Assembly (NCBI GenBank): GCA_035380245.1
Contig: DAOSXA010000001.1
Location: 344,069-408,068, forward strand
Source: Candidatus Zixiibacteriota bacterium
Lineage (GTDB): Bacteria; Zixibacteria; MSB-5A5; GN15; FEB-12
DNA: 64,000 nt
Reading direction: 5' to 3'
The translations under genes and the position numbers were made by a program. The notes under the pieces are model-generated. The model was not told the DNA's origin, searched no databases, and saw only the letters and a list, made by a program, of their open reading frames with translations. Each line of letters begins with the position of its first letter. Position 1 is the stretch's first letter. This document shows, piece after piece, positions 15,934 through 24,872 of this stretch.

Positions 15934-18519
15934 CTACATTATTACAACCAGTTTACCAATCTGGGTGTCGCGTCCGGGGGCATCCACCGTCCAGTAATAA
16001 ATCCCCGAAACTACCATCTGTGTGTTCCGCGTGATCATATTCCAGCTTTCATGGGTATCAGCCCCACTGCCGGCAACTTCATCATGCTCGATTTCGCGGA
16101 CCATGTCGCCGTCGAGTGTAAAAATCCTGATGGTGCACTTCGGCGGCAGATTGGCAAAATGTATTTCCCTGGTACGATCCGGCGGACGGTCGGTGTCGAC
16201 GCGGCCTTCATAACCGCGATCGCGATAACCGGCATCAATACGATAGGGATTCGGATAGACATACACTTCCAGATTCTGGTTCTGAACATTATCCCAGCTT
16301 GCGATCGGATAAACCAACTGAGCATTGTTGGATACTGATGTTTCGAGTGATCCAAGGCCGGTTGCCGGAGAACCATAGTCGAAGGCGGTCACGTTGACAT
16401 AATACTGAACCGTTGGCAACAGATCGTCGAGAACATACTCATATTCATAGTATTTATAATAACCGTCGTCGGTAGTATCCGCAGCGTTAATTGAATCGAG
16501 GTTGGGTTCATCCTGGAAAGGATAGATTTTGTGAATACCGGTGTTCACACCAAGAATTGACGCATTATAATCCTGGGGTTCGAATATGAACACTGACTCC
16601 GGATAATCCGGGTGTACGTACGGATGACTGCGAGTATAATCGAGGGGATCGAACTCGGTGTCATTACAGGAACTGCCATAGAGACAACGCAATTGTTCAA
16701 TAGTGAACGGAGTCTCCTTGAGTTCAAATCCCGGATCCGATCCGGCTGCCACATAAACGAGTTTATTATAGTCCTCATGATCGTACGATTGCATCATGGA
16801 GAAGCTGGCGGCACGTTCATCCCGCGCCAGATAAACGCGATAACCCTCGAAATCCATCTCCCGACTGAAGACGTCTCGCGTAGTCTCCGAATAGAAGCCA
16901 TTCCAACGAATCCTTAGAGATCCTACATCGTCACGTTCAACCCAGAATTCCGGCGCCGGCGGCGGAGATGCCCCTCGGAAATCCGGAATACCGTCTCCTT
17001 CATACCAGAAAGTATCACAGACAGTCTCTTCCTGCCCGTTGATCGTTACGGTATTACAGCATTCATGCCACTTGCCGGAGAATGAGTCGCCGTCCGTGTC
17101 AACTCCGGGATTATCGTAGACCCAACTGGCCCAGCGTGAGTTGAGGGCAAGATCGCTGAAATCCAGATTCGCATAAAAGGCATCGGGATTGTACGGCAAG
17201 TTGTTAAGGGCATTGTTCTCGTCCTGATGAAGATCTTCACCTCCGACGTATGCAAACGAAAGCGGGAGAGTCTGCCCCGGATTGATATCGAACGGACCGA
17301 ATGAAATAAGATAACGAGTGTCATATCCGTCGGCAAAATCATCCGCCAGATCCTGGTTGGGGTAAAGCCAGAGAGTATCATTTACCTGAATCGAGGCGGT
17401 GTAGACCTGGTCGTAGTCAAACTCGCGATTGCGCATGACATAGTATTTTTCTTCATCACCGACCGGAGTACCGAGATTACCGTGACGGAAAGTTCGAAAC
17501 GGCTCGGCCAGTCGACCGACATTGGCTTTCTCGCGAGGGCCGAAATCCAGTGCGGCCGAAGTATTACCGATCCACCAGTTGAAACTGACATCCAACGACT
17601 CAGCCGGGGTACGTACGATTCGTGTCGCTGTCACATTAGGACAGGGCTGCTTCGTGTCGCTCCCTGCCGGCAGGTAGCTGAAGTCACCATCGTTGTCGGC
17701 AATGAAAGCGGCGAAAACCGTATCGAGAAAAGTGCAATTGCCGTATTCGGCCGGATACGTCTCCATGAAACCACATATATCGTCCTGTGCGCCGTCAGAG
17801 GTTCTCCCTTCAAAAGCGACATCGGCATCAACGTAAATACCCATGTACACATCCTGAAGGTTCGAGGTGCCGATATTGGTAATCTTATAATCGAACAGGA
17901 CGAAATCTTCGGCATAAGCGTAAGACCAGGCGTAGGTCGCCTGAGTTATCTCGATATCGAGCGGCTGATGCGGCTTGCCGGCAACATCAGTAATCAATCC
18001 AACTAACAATGTATCGGAGTAGGTCGCAATATAGTCCTGTTCCGAGATAGCGCCATCATATTCAGGGGCATTGGGATCACGAATAGACCGATATATAATA
18101 TCCCCAAAGGGAGATTCATCCGGGGCAAATTCAGACTCGACTGAATTCCAGCCGTCGGCTCCTAGCGAAACGAGGGTATCGCGATCAACCACCGCCCCGA
18201 TCCAGAACGCAGCACCGTAAAGATACGAGATTCTTGAACCTATAGGATACTCACACGACGCTACTTCTTCACCGGTAAAGCAGTCAACTGCCTGTCCTTC
18301 CGCGTACTTAATCCCGAACGTCCCGTTGTTGTTCACTCCCAACTCGATTTTGCCGACATTGTGACCGACCAGGCAATAAGCCGGTAATGCGGCTAATCCT
18401 CCCGGTTCTTTGCTTTGCTCGGAAACACCCGGAGCAGTTCGGGGAAACGCAACTGTCGCCAACCCTACGACAATGGCCAAACTCCCTGCGCACTCTCTAA
18501 AATATCGACTCATTCTCAT
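15934..18519 (-). CDS. Secreted protein with fibronectin-like and FlgD/T9SS-type C-terminal domain (tandem paralogue A)
   Basis: 861 residues from the ATG at 18519, preferred over the GTG at 18528 because GAGG is 11 bases upstream. An N-terminal hydrophobic signal (SLAIVVGLATVAF) is followed by a long beta-rich secreted region with motifs such as GKIELGVNNNGTFG, FGAAFWIGAVV-type strands, FVLFDYKITNIGTSNLQDVY and a putative fibronectin III-like part (EYEYVLDDLLPTVQYYVNVTAFDYG). The end (VYVYPNPYR ... SGIYYWTVDA ... IGKLVVIM) resembles the FlgD-like/T9SS export tail. It is about the same length and closely similar along its whole length to the gene at 18681-21275. No enzymatic motif was recognised, so function is unknown; I infer a cell-surface or secreted structural protein. 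Confidence 0.85.
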   Translation of the reverse strand: MRMSRYFRECAGSLAIVVGLATVAFPRTAPGVSEQSKEPGGLAALPAYCLVGHNVGKIELGVNNNGTFGIKYAEGQAVDCFTGEEVASCEYPIGSRISYLYGAAFWIGAVVDRDTLVSLGADGWNSVESEFAPDESPFGDIIYRSIRDPNAPEYDGAISEQDYIATYSDTLLVGLITDVAGKPHQPLDIEITQATYAWSYAYAEDFVLFDYKITNIGTSNLQDVYMGIYVDADVAFEGRTSDGAQDDICGFMETYPAEYGNCTFLDTVFAAFIADNDGDFSYLPAGSDTKQPCPNVTATRIVRTPAESLDVSFNWWIGNTSAALDFGPREKANVGRLAEPFRTFRHGNLGTPVGDEEKYYVMRNREFDYDQVYTASIQVNDTLWLYPNQDLADDFADGYDTRYLISFGPFDINPGQTLPLSFAYVGGEDLHQDENNALNNLPYNPDAFYANLDFSDLALNSRWASWVYDNPGVDTDGDSFSGKWHECCNTVTINGQEETVCDTFWYEGDGIPDFRGASPPPAPEFWVERDDVGSLRIRWNGFYSETTRDVFSREMDFEGYRVYLARDERAASFSMMQSYDHEDYNKLVYVAAGSDPGFELKETPFTIEQLRCLYGSSCNDTEFDPLDYTRSHPYVHPDYPESVFIFEPQDYNASILGVNTGIHKIYPFQDEPNLDSINAADTTDDGYYKYYEYEYVLDDLLPTVQYYVNVTAFDYGSPATGLGSLETSVSNNAQLVYPIASWDNVQNQNLEVYVYPNPYRIDAGYRDRGYEGRVDTDRPPDRTREIHFANLPPKCTIRIFTLDGDMVREIEHDEVAGSGADTHESWNMITRNTQMVVSGIYYWTVDAPGRDTQIGKLVVIM

Positions 18520-18629
18520 AAACCACACAACCTCGCTCTAACTTGGCATTTCATTGAAGACGTATAGTCGGCTCGATGTATGCAATATAGATGGGAAAAA
18601 ACTCTTGTACACAGAGTGTCTCGAAGCTT

Positions 18630-18662
18630 AAAAAAGGCCGCTTCTTAAATGAGAAGCGGCCT
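18630..18662 (-). terminator. Terminator of the 18681-21275 gene
   Basis: AGGCCGCTTCT / AGAAGCGGCCT perfect 11-bp stem with a 6-base loop; on the minus strand TTTTT follows. It separates the two tandem paralogues, so each is its own transcription unit. Confidence 0.9.
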
Positions 18663-18680
18663 ATTATAACCATATTCAGA

Positions 18681-21275
18681 TTACATAATCACAACCAGCT
18701 TGCCGATTTGAGTCTCACCGGTCGAAGACTCAACGGTCCAGTAGTAAATACCGGAAACGACCATCTGGGTGTTACGGGTAATCATGTTCCATGACTCATG
18801 TGTATCGGTACCGCTACCGGTATCTTCATTATGTTCCAATTCACGCACCAAGTCGCCGTCAAGTGTATAAATACGGATAGTGCACTTGGGCGGCAGATTC
18901 GCAAAATGGATTTCCCGGGTACGATCCGGCGGGCGGTCGGTATCGACACGTCCTTCGAAACCACGGTCACGATACCCGGCATCGAGTCGATATGGATTCG
19001 GGTATACGTAGACCTCGAGATCATGATTCTGCACATCTTCCCAAGACGGCAACGGAAACACTTCCACCGTCCCGCTGGTGACCGATGTCTCCAGCGACGC
19101 CAGCCCTGATTCCGGTGAACCGTAATCGAAAGCTGTGACGTTCACATAATATGGCACGGTCGGGAGCAGATTTTCAATCGTATACTCATACTCGTAGTAT
19201 TTGAAGTAGCCGTCATCAGTCAGGTAAACAGTATCATTCTCAGGAATCTGATCGTTGAGAATCGAGTCAGGAGTCATACCTTCATCCGGCTTGGGAGCCT
19301 TCGGATATAACTTGCAAATATCGGTAGTGACCCCCAGCTCGGAAGCATTGTAGTCCTGCGGTTCAAAGATGAGCATAGAGTCACCCTTCGCATAAGGATG
19401 CGAAGTCGTGTAATCTAGAGGATTGAAGTTCTCATCATCACAGCTCTCTCCATACCAACAACGCAGGCTGTCAATAATAAACGGTGCTTCATGAAGTTTG
19501 TATTCGCCATCTGATCTGTCATAGACCAGCTTGTTATAGTTTTCCTGGTCGTAGGACTGCATCATACTATAACTTGCGGCTCTTTCATCACGGGACATAT
19601 AAACGCGATACCCCTCAAAGTCCGCAATGCGGGAGAATACATCTTTCGTAGTCTCCGACAGCAAACCGTTCCAGCGAATGTGAATCGTGCTGATTTCCGG
19701 ACGGGTCACCCAGAACTCCGGAGCCGGCGGCGGAGAAGCACCCCGGAAATCCGGTACGTTGTCGCCACGAATCCAAATCGTATCGATGACCGCTCCCGTC
19801 GAGTCGTATTTCAACAAAGAATCACCGAAATCACCATCACCGTCAGTATCCACTCCCGGATTATCGTAAACCCAACTGGCCCAGCGCGCGTTTAGAGCCA
19901 GATCCGAGAAGTCCAGATTGGCATAAAATTGATCAGGATGATCAGGTAAATTCTGTGTAGCGTTACCCTCAACGGTGTGCAATCCTTCACCCGCCACATA
20001 GGCAAATGAAATTGGGAGCGTCTGTCCGGCACTAATCTCAAATGGTCCAAATGACAGCAAATAACGGGTGTCGTAACCATCGGCGAAATCTGCCGCCAGA
20101 TCCTGATTAGGATATTGCCAAAGAGTATCGTTGATCTGGATAGAAGCCGTATAAATCTGATCGTAGTCAAATTCGCGATTCCGCAACTGGTAATACTTAT
20201 TGGCATCGCCTTCAGGAGTACCTAAGCCACCAGTCCGGAAATCACGCCACTCCTCAGCCCAACGACCTTTTCCCGGTCGTTCACGTGGACCGAAATCCAG
20301 TGAGGGGTTTCCGTTGCCGATCCACCAGTTGAAACTGACATCCAACGAGTCTGACGGCGTACGCACGATACGAGTAGCCGTCACATCAGGACAAGGCATC
20401 TTTTGACCGGCATCGTTGGTGTAATCGAAATCACCATCGTTGTCGGCAATAAACGCAATAAACACTGTATCCAGATACTCAAGTCCTTCTTGCTCGGTTG
20501 GATAAGTCTCAAGGAAACCGCAGATATCATCTTGAGAACCTACAGCGTCACGTCCGTCGAAAGATACATCGGCATCGACATAAATACCCATGTACACATC
20601 GGACAGAAGATCAGTCCCGATATTCGAAATTTTGTAATCGAACAGTACAAAATCCTCAGCGTACGAATACGACCAGGCATAAGAGGCCTCGGTCACTTCG
20701 ATATTCAACGGCATATGGGGCCGACCGAAGAAATCGTTGTCAACACCTTGTGTTAACGTATCCGTATAGACTGAGATGTAATCCTCTTCGGAGATAGCGT
20801 CTTCATAAGCATCCGATTCGGGATCAGTAATCGATCGGTAGACCATATAGCCGAACGGCGGTTCATCCGGGTACATTTCGTTGGCGGTTTGCCAACCGTC
20901 TGCGCCAACCGACACCAACGTATCCCTACCGACTACAGCACCAATCCAGAATGCGGCACCGAACAGATATGAAATCTGAGAGTTCTTGGGATACTCACAT
21001 GAGGGGACTTCTTCTCCGGTGAAACAGTCGACCGCCTGACCGACCGTATACTGATTACCGAACGTCCCATTGTTGTTCACGCCCAGTTCGATCTTTCCAA
21101 CACGGTGCCCTGCCAGACAGTGGGCAGGCGACAGAGACATGTAACCCAGATCGTTCCTGCGTTGATCCGCCTCGAGGCTCATTCGGCCGAACGCATCCGC
21201 GGCCAGAACCACTAACATCACTAAAGTGATCAGGATCAGAGTTGTTTTACGATAAAGCATAATCCTCGCGCGCAT
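18681..21275 (-). CDS. Secreted protein with fibronectin-like and FlgD/T9SS-type C-terminal domain (tandem paralogue B)
   Basis: 864 residues. The signal segment is TLILITLVMLVVLAADAFG. Long stretches match paralogue A almost residue for residue (GKIELGVNNNGTFG, AVDCFTGEEV, SLDVSFNWWIGN, FADGYDTRYLLSFGPF, PDFRGASPPPAPEFWV), and the C-terminal ~110 residues (DRPPDRTREIHFANLPPKC, SGIYYWTVESS, IGKLVVIM) are nearly the same FlgD/T9SS-like tail. The regions that differ are the acidic loops and the segment around residues 655-700, which is longer here. Dense Asp/Asn clusters (DTDGDGDFGDS) suggest calcium binding. Function is not known. The tandem copy with its own terminator points to duplication followed by divergence. 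Confidence 0.85.
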   Translation of the reverse strand: MRARIMLYRKTTLILITLVMLVVLAADAFGRMSLEADQRRNDLGYMSLSPAHCLAGHRVGKIELGVNNNGTFGNQYTVGQAVDCFTGEEVPSCEYPKNSQISYLFGAAFWIGAVVGRDTLVSVGADGWQTANEMYPDEPPFGYMVYRSITDPESDAYEDAISEEDYISVYTDTLTQGVDNDFFGRPHMPLNIEVTEASYAWSYSYAEDFVLFDYKISNIGTDLLSDVYMGIYVDADVSFDGRDAVGSQDDICGFLETYPTEQEGLEYLDTVFIAFIADNDGDFDYTNDAGQKMPCPDVTATRIVRTPSDSLDVSFNWWIGNGNPSLDFGPRERPGKGRWAEEWRDFRTGGLGTPEGDANKYYQLRNREFDYDQIYTASIQINDTLWQYPNQDLAADFADGYDTRYLLSFGPFEISAGQTLPISFAYVAGEGLHTVEGNATQNLPDHPDQFYANLDFSDLALNARWASWVYDNPGVDTDGDGDFGDSLLKYDSTGAVIDTIWIRGDNVPDFRGASPPPAPEFWVTRPEISTIHIRWNGLLSETTKDVFSRIADFEGYRVYMSRDERAASYSMMQSYDQENYNKLVYDRSDGEYKLHEAPFIIDSLRCWYGESCDDENFNPLDYTTSHPYAKGDSMLIFEPQDYNASELGVTTDICKLYPKAPKPDEGMTPDSILNDQIPENDTVYLTDDGYFKYYEYEYTIENLLPTVPYYVNVTAFDYGSPESGLASLETSVTSGTVEVFPLPSWEDVQNHDLEVYVYPNPYRLDAGYRDRGFEGRVDTDRPPDRTREIHFANLPPKCTIRIYTLDGDLVRELEHNEDTGSGTDTHESWNMITRNTQMVVSGIYYWTVESSTGETQIGKLVVIM

Positions 21276-21657
21276 TTATTAAATGTTCACTATTAGCAAG
21301 CCAGACGTGCCATCACGCCACACACCTCTTTAAGCAACCCAATATAAATATACAATTTCCACCCAAAATCAAGTCCCATTTGGGCAAAATGATGCGAACC
21401 ACGGCCTCTCTGTATCGACATCCGCAGTTTCTCTTTTTTCCGAAAAATCCAACAGCTTCACACCTTAGACGAATCATTTTCAATACCTGTTCAAAGCAGG
21501 GTTGGCAAACTTAAAGATTCTTGTGGCCGCCCAACTATCTTACTATATAACAACAACATAGAGGTAGGCAATTTCTTCCGCACCGTATTTCATCGGTGGT
21601 CATTGCGCCGGCTGAAGCTAATCCGGTAAGTGTCCGAGAGAGCAATCAGGATATCAG
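21276..21657. other. Intergenic region upstream of paralogue B
   Basis: About 380 bases of AT-rich sequence. It should contain the minus-strand promoter of the 21275 gene. I see no reading frame with a ribosome-binding site and no RNA gene. Confidence 0.4.
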
Positions 21658-21693
21658 TATCAAGCCCGAGAGACTTAACTCTCGGGCTTGATA
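21658..21693 (-). terminator. Long hairpin after the deiminase gene
   Basis: TATCAAGCCCGAGAG / CTCTCGGGCTTGATA is a perfect 15-bp stem with a 6-base loop, 50 bases past the stop at 21743. No T-run follows on the minus strand, so it may act as a weak terminator or a 3'-end stabiliser. Confidence 0.6.
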
Positions 21694-21742
21694 TTATAGG
21701 AATTTCTGGATAGCGTGGTGAATCACACTCAAAACAGCACCG

Positions 21743-24688
21743 TTACGGACAATTCAGATCAGGTCCGGACTGGAACATATATGTCACCAGGTAAACCAAA
21801 TCTGCGATATCCGGACCGGCACCGCTGCCGTCGACATCGGTAGTTTCCATGTTGGAAGGCTCTGCTCCTCCCTGGAACATATACGTTACCAAATAGACCA
21901 GGTCGGAAATATCCGGTCCCGATCCATTGCCGTCAATATCACCGCAGATCCAGTTGTCCGAAGTTACGGTCAATATCACCGGCAATGATATGTTGCCTTC
22001 AACCGGATCGTTTGAAACGATGTTGACCAATCCCTGATAAACACCATCCTCCAATGAGGTCGCATCGTAAAGCACGTCGAATTCAGCGGAGCCCATCGGA
22101 TCAATCGATCCTCCTGCGGAACTGACCGCAAGCCAGTGCTCGGCGTTGATGTCGATCCGCAGATCGGAATGCATGTAAGCCGCATTGTACACCACGGTGA
22201 GACCGTCATCGGCATTCGTGTTTTGAATACCGACTGTCGCAGCTTCCAGACTCAGCGTTCCGGGATCCATATAACCGTATTGGAGCGTAACGACACCGTC
22301 CGGATAGAGAATCGCCTCGAACGTCAACGAGCCGGTTCCGGTAGTTCCGGAATACAACAGAATCTGATCAAAGGCGACAATGAACCGTTCCTCAGCGGCA
22401 TCGAAGTAATAATAGATATTGCCTCCGCGTCGAGGATCCAGGTCGTCCCAGAACATGGCGATCAAACTGCTCATACCGGTTACCGGAAGACTGTTATTCA
22501 CTCGCGAACTGATCCCTTCGTCAAAAGCGATCATTCCGTTGGAATTGATGTACAACTCGGTATAGACACTGTCATAGAACGGGAAAGCAAATCCTATCGG
22601 AATCGCTGCGGTAGCCTCATCGTCACCCAGGGTGACCGCTGTCCCCACCGCCGAGATATCAACCCAATCGTACAACGGACCACCGGTTTCATCGGAATCG
22701 ATCCAGAAATGTCCATAGCTGTCGGGACCGCCATAGCTGCGTTCGGAAGCAACATAGAGCGGCTCGGGAACGACATCCTTGTCCGAGATCGAAAGCTGCG
22801 AACCGATCAGTTGCGGCCGAACAGCACTGACAACATCGACCTTCGATGATCCGCCTACCAGCATTTGACATGAGATTTGATAATCCAAACGACCTGAACC
22901 GTTGTTGTTGATCGTCACTCGGTAACTGGAGGTATCTCCCGCTGCAAGGTTTTCGGTAAATTCGGTTTCAACGATGTCGATCTGCGGCGCGTAGATGTGC
23001 AACGAAACCGGGATACTGCCTGCGTTGTTGGTCGGATCGTTGGTCACATAATTGATTGCCCCGGCGTGATCCCCGCAAGCCAGAATGGTCGAGTTCAACT
23101 CGATCTCGAAATCGACACTGTCACCGGGATAAACCGTCTGTTCGGTTTCATCGACACTTACCCAGGCATCAGCGCTGCTCAATGTCACAGTCAACAAACC
23201 CGGTCCGAGATTGCGAATCAGGAGTGTATCCAACGCATCATCGCCCGGCTGAAGACTATCCGCGAATTCGGTTTGCACCATCTGCATCGTGGGAGGCAGA
23301 TCGATACTGAAACGATGTGCCCAGGGGGCGCCAATGAACGGGTGAGTTTCCACACGGCCGGAATTATCTGCAGCCTGAATGTAATAGGCCACTTCATTGA
23401 TTCCCGACACCGCCGGGATATAACCCTGATACTCATCACCTCCGGCGCTTGTCAAGGGAGCACTGCTATAAGGACCGTCGTCAATGCTATAGAATATCTT
23501 ACATGAATCCATGATAAGCCCGGCATCGCTGTGATCGACAATCGTACAAGTAACCAAATAGTCGTTGAGCGTATCGGTCTGATCGGACAACGGGACATGA
23601 TCGATAAACAGCATGTTCGAGTCCGGCACTCCCATGGTCCGACAATGGATGGCGTCATCATCCAGCCACGAGCCGGTGAAACCGAGAATCTCGTATCCCG
23701 GCATAGCTTCTTCGTAAACCGCGAGGGCATCATCGTCGGCGCTGGATCCGAAGATCGGCACGAATACCTTATCGTTAAGAATGATCGAGTTGGTATAGGC
23801 CGTACCGGTCGGGCAATAAACACGATAGATCGTGTAGGGTCTCCCCCACGGAGAAATTTGCTGCGACAACCATTCGGCTCGCGCATTCAAAAGACTGTAC
23901 TGTGACCAGTTCGAGGGTACATCCTTAACCAGAATCGTCGTCGGATTCAGGAACTTGGCCCAACAGTCGATATGGTGAATTCCGCTTGATTCAATGTACT
24001 CTAGCACGGTGTAATCGTTGCCGAGATAAGCCAGCATGAGCGAGTCGATTTCATTGTGGGTCCACTCCGTGTTTTCATCCCAGACCAATCGAGTTGACAT
24101 CGACATCCCGAGACCATCGGACATGTGATTACCGCCCGGTGTAGAAAGGTCGAGGCCGTAGACATTCAGCCCCCATAAGTCGCCGATCACTCCCGGAATC
24201 AAATCATCGTACGGTCGCGGACGATTGTAGACCGGGTCCACGATCCCCATATCGCCGTTTTCTTCGAAAATGAACCAGGGACCATAGTCGCGAGTCCAGA
24301 TGGAATTGGTGGGAGCGATTACCCAATCGACATGAGACATATTCACACCGTAGGCGTTGTAGTTGGTCGTCACGGTCGATTGCTCCGAGGTGCTGGCGAC
24401 GATTGTCGTAACCATCAGGTCCTCGGACAGCTCCGCAATTATGGAATAAGAAATACCGAACGGATAACGAATGATCACACCCTGCATCGGTTCCCATTCG
24501 GAGGGGTTGCGCACTTTGCCGGTCGGCGGCGCGGTACTAATATGGTACTTGCCTATTTCATCCAACCGTGTCATTTCTTCCTCGGTTAATCCGATCGGCA
24601 ATAACTTCTGATTGTCGGCCAAAGCTGCCGCCGCAACCAGGGTAATCAGGAAAGCGCCAAGGGTAAGCAAGAATAGTCGTGTTGTCAT
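21743..24688 (-). CDS. Secreted peptidylarginine deiminase (PPAD family) with dockerin-like tail
   Basis: 981 residues with signal peptide (LFLLTLGAFLITLVAAAALA). Residues ~40-370 are a PAD_porph/agmatine-deiminase-type catalytic domain. D134 (WTRDYG), H239 and D241 (IHHIDCW), N300 (AYTNS) and C349 (IHCRTMG) match the catalytic set of Porphyromonas PPAD (D130, H236, D238, N297, C351). R156 and R158 (YNRPRP) sit at the same distances from the Asp as PPAD R152/R154, which bind the substrate's terminal carboxylate. Hence conversion of C-terminal peptidyl-arginine to citrulline is the best prediction. After this come Ig-like and choice-of-anchor-type beta domains, then two dockerin-like repeats (CGDIDGNGSGPDISDL, DVDGSGAGPDIADL). 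It lies next to the gingipain-like protease gene, which makes C-terminal Arg substrates plausible. An agmatine deiminase role is less likely because the protein is exported. Confidence 0.9.
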   Translation of the reverse strand: MTTRLFLLTLGAFLITLVAAAALADNQKLLPIGLTEEEMTRLDEIGKYHISTAPPTGKVRNPSEWEPMQGVIIRYPFGISYSIIAELSEDLMVTTIVASTSEQSTVTTNYNAYGVNMSHVDWVIAPTNSIWTRDYGPWFIFEENGDMGIVDPVYNRPRPYDDLIPGVIGDLWGLNVYGLDLSTPGGNHMSDGLGMSMSTRLVWDENTEWTHNEIDSLMLAYLGNDYTVLEYIESSGIHHIDCWAKFLNPTTILVKDVPSNWSQYSLLNARAEWLSQQISPWGRPYTIYRVYCPTGTAYTNSIILNDKVFVPIFGSSADDDALAVYEEAMPGYEILGFTGSWLDDDAIHCRTMGVPDSNMLFIDHVPLSDQTDTLNDYLVTCTIVDHSDAGLIMDSCKIFYSIDDGPYSSAPLTSAGGDEYQGYIPAVSGINEVAYYIQAADNSGRVETHPFIGAPWAHRFSIDLPPTMQMVQTEFADSLQPGDDALDTLLIRNLGPGLLTVTLSSADAWVSVDETEQTVYPGDSVDFEIELNSTILACGDHAGAINYVTNDPTNNAGSIPVSLHIYAPQIDIVETEFTENLAAGDTSSYRVTINNNGSGRLDYQISCQMLVGGSSKVDVVSAVRPQLIGSQLSISDKDVVPEPLYVASERSYGGPDSYGHFWIDSDETGGPLYDWVDISAVGTAVTLGDDEATAAIPIGFAFPFYDSVYTELYINSNGMIAFDEGISSRVNNSLPVTGMSSLIAMFWDDLDPRRGGNIYYYFDAAEERFIVAFDQILLYSGTTGTGSLTFEAILYPDGVVTLQYGYMDPGTLSLEAATVGIQNTNADDGLTVVYNAAYMHSDLRIDINAEHWLAVSSAGGSIDPMGSAEFDVLYDATSLEDGVYQGLVNIVSNDPVEGNISLPVILTVTSDNWICGDIDGNGSGPDISDLVYLVTYMFQGGAEPSNMETTDVDGSGAGPDIADLVYLVTYMFQSGPDLNCP

Positions 24689-24817
24689 CGTCCCACCGTT
24701 TCTGGTATCAATCCGTGGGAGTGGTTATGAACAACTCCCATTTTTATTCATCACACAACCACCCGCGTGGGAGAAAAGAAGTAAAAAGGTGATAGGACCG
24801 AATAAGGGCGGTTGGAT

Positions 24818-24849
24818 GACGGCTGCCCCGGAACAACGGGGCAGCCGTC
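24818..24849 (-). terminator. Hairpin between protease and deiminase genes
   Basis: GACGGCTGCCCCG / CGGGGCAGCCGTC perfect 13-bp stem with a 6-base loop, 23 bases past the protease stop. There is no T-run, so it may attenuate rather than abolish read-through into the deiminase gene. Confidence 0.65.
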
Positions 24850-24872
24850 GGGAAAACACTTAATCCTTTCGA

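Noticed and set aside
21743..24688. Agmatine deiminase involved in polyamine synthesis
   Set aside because: The protein is exported, very long and carries the PPAD-type Arg pair; the intracellular agmatine enzyme lacks these.
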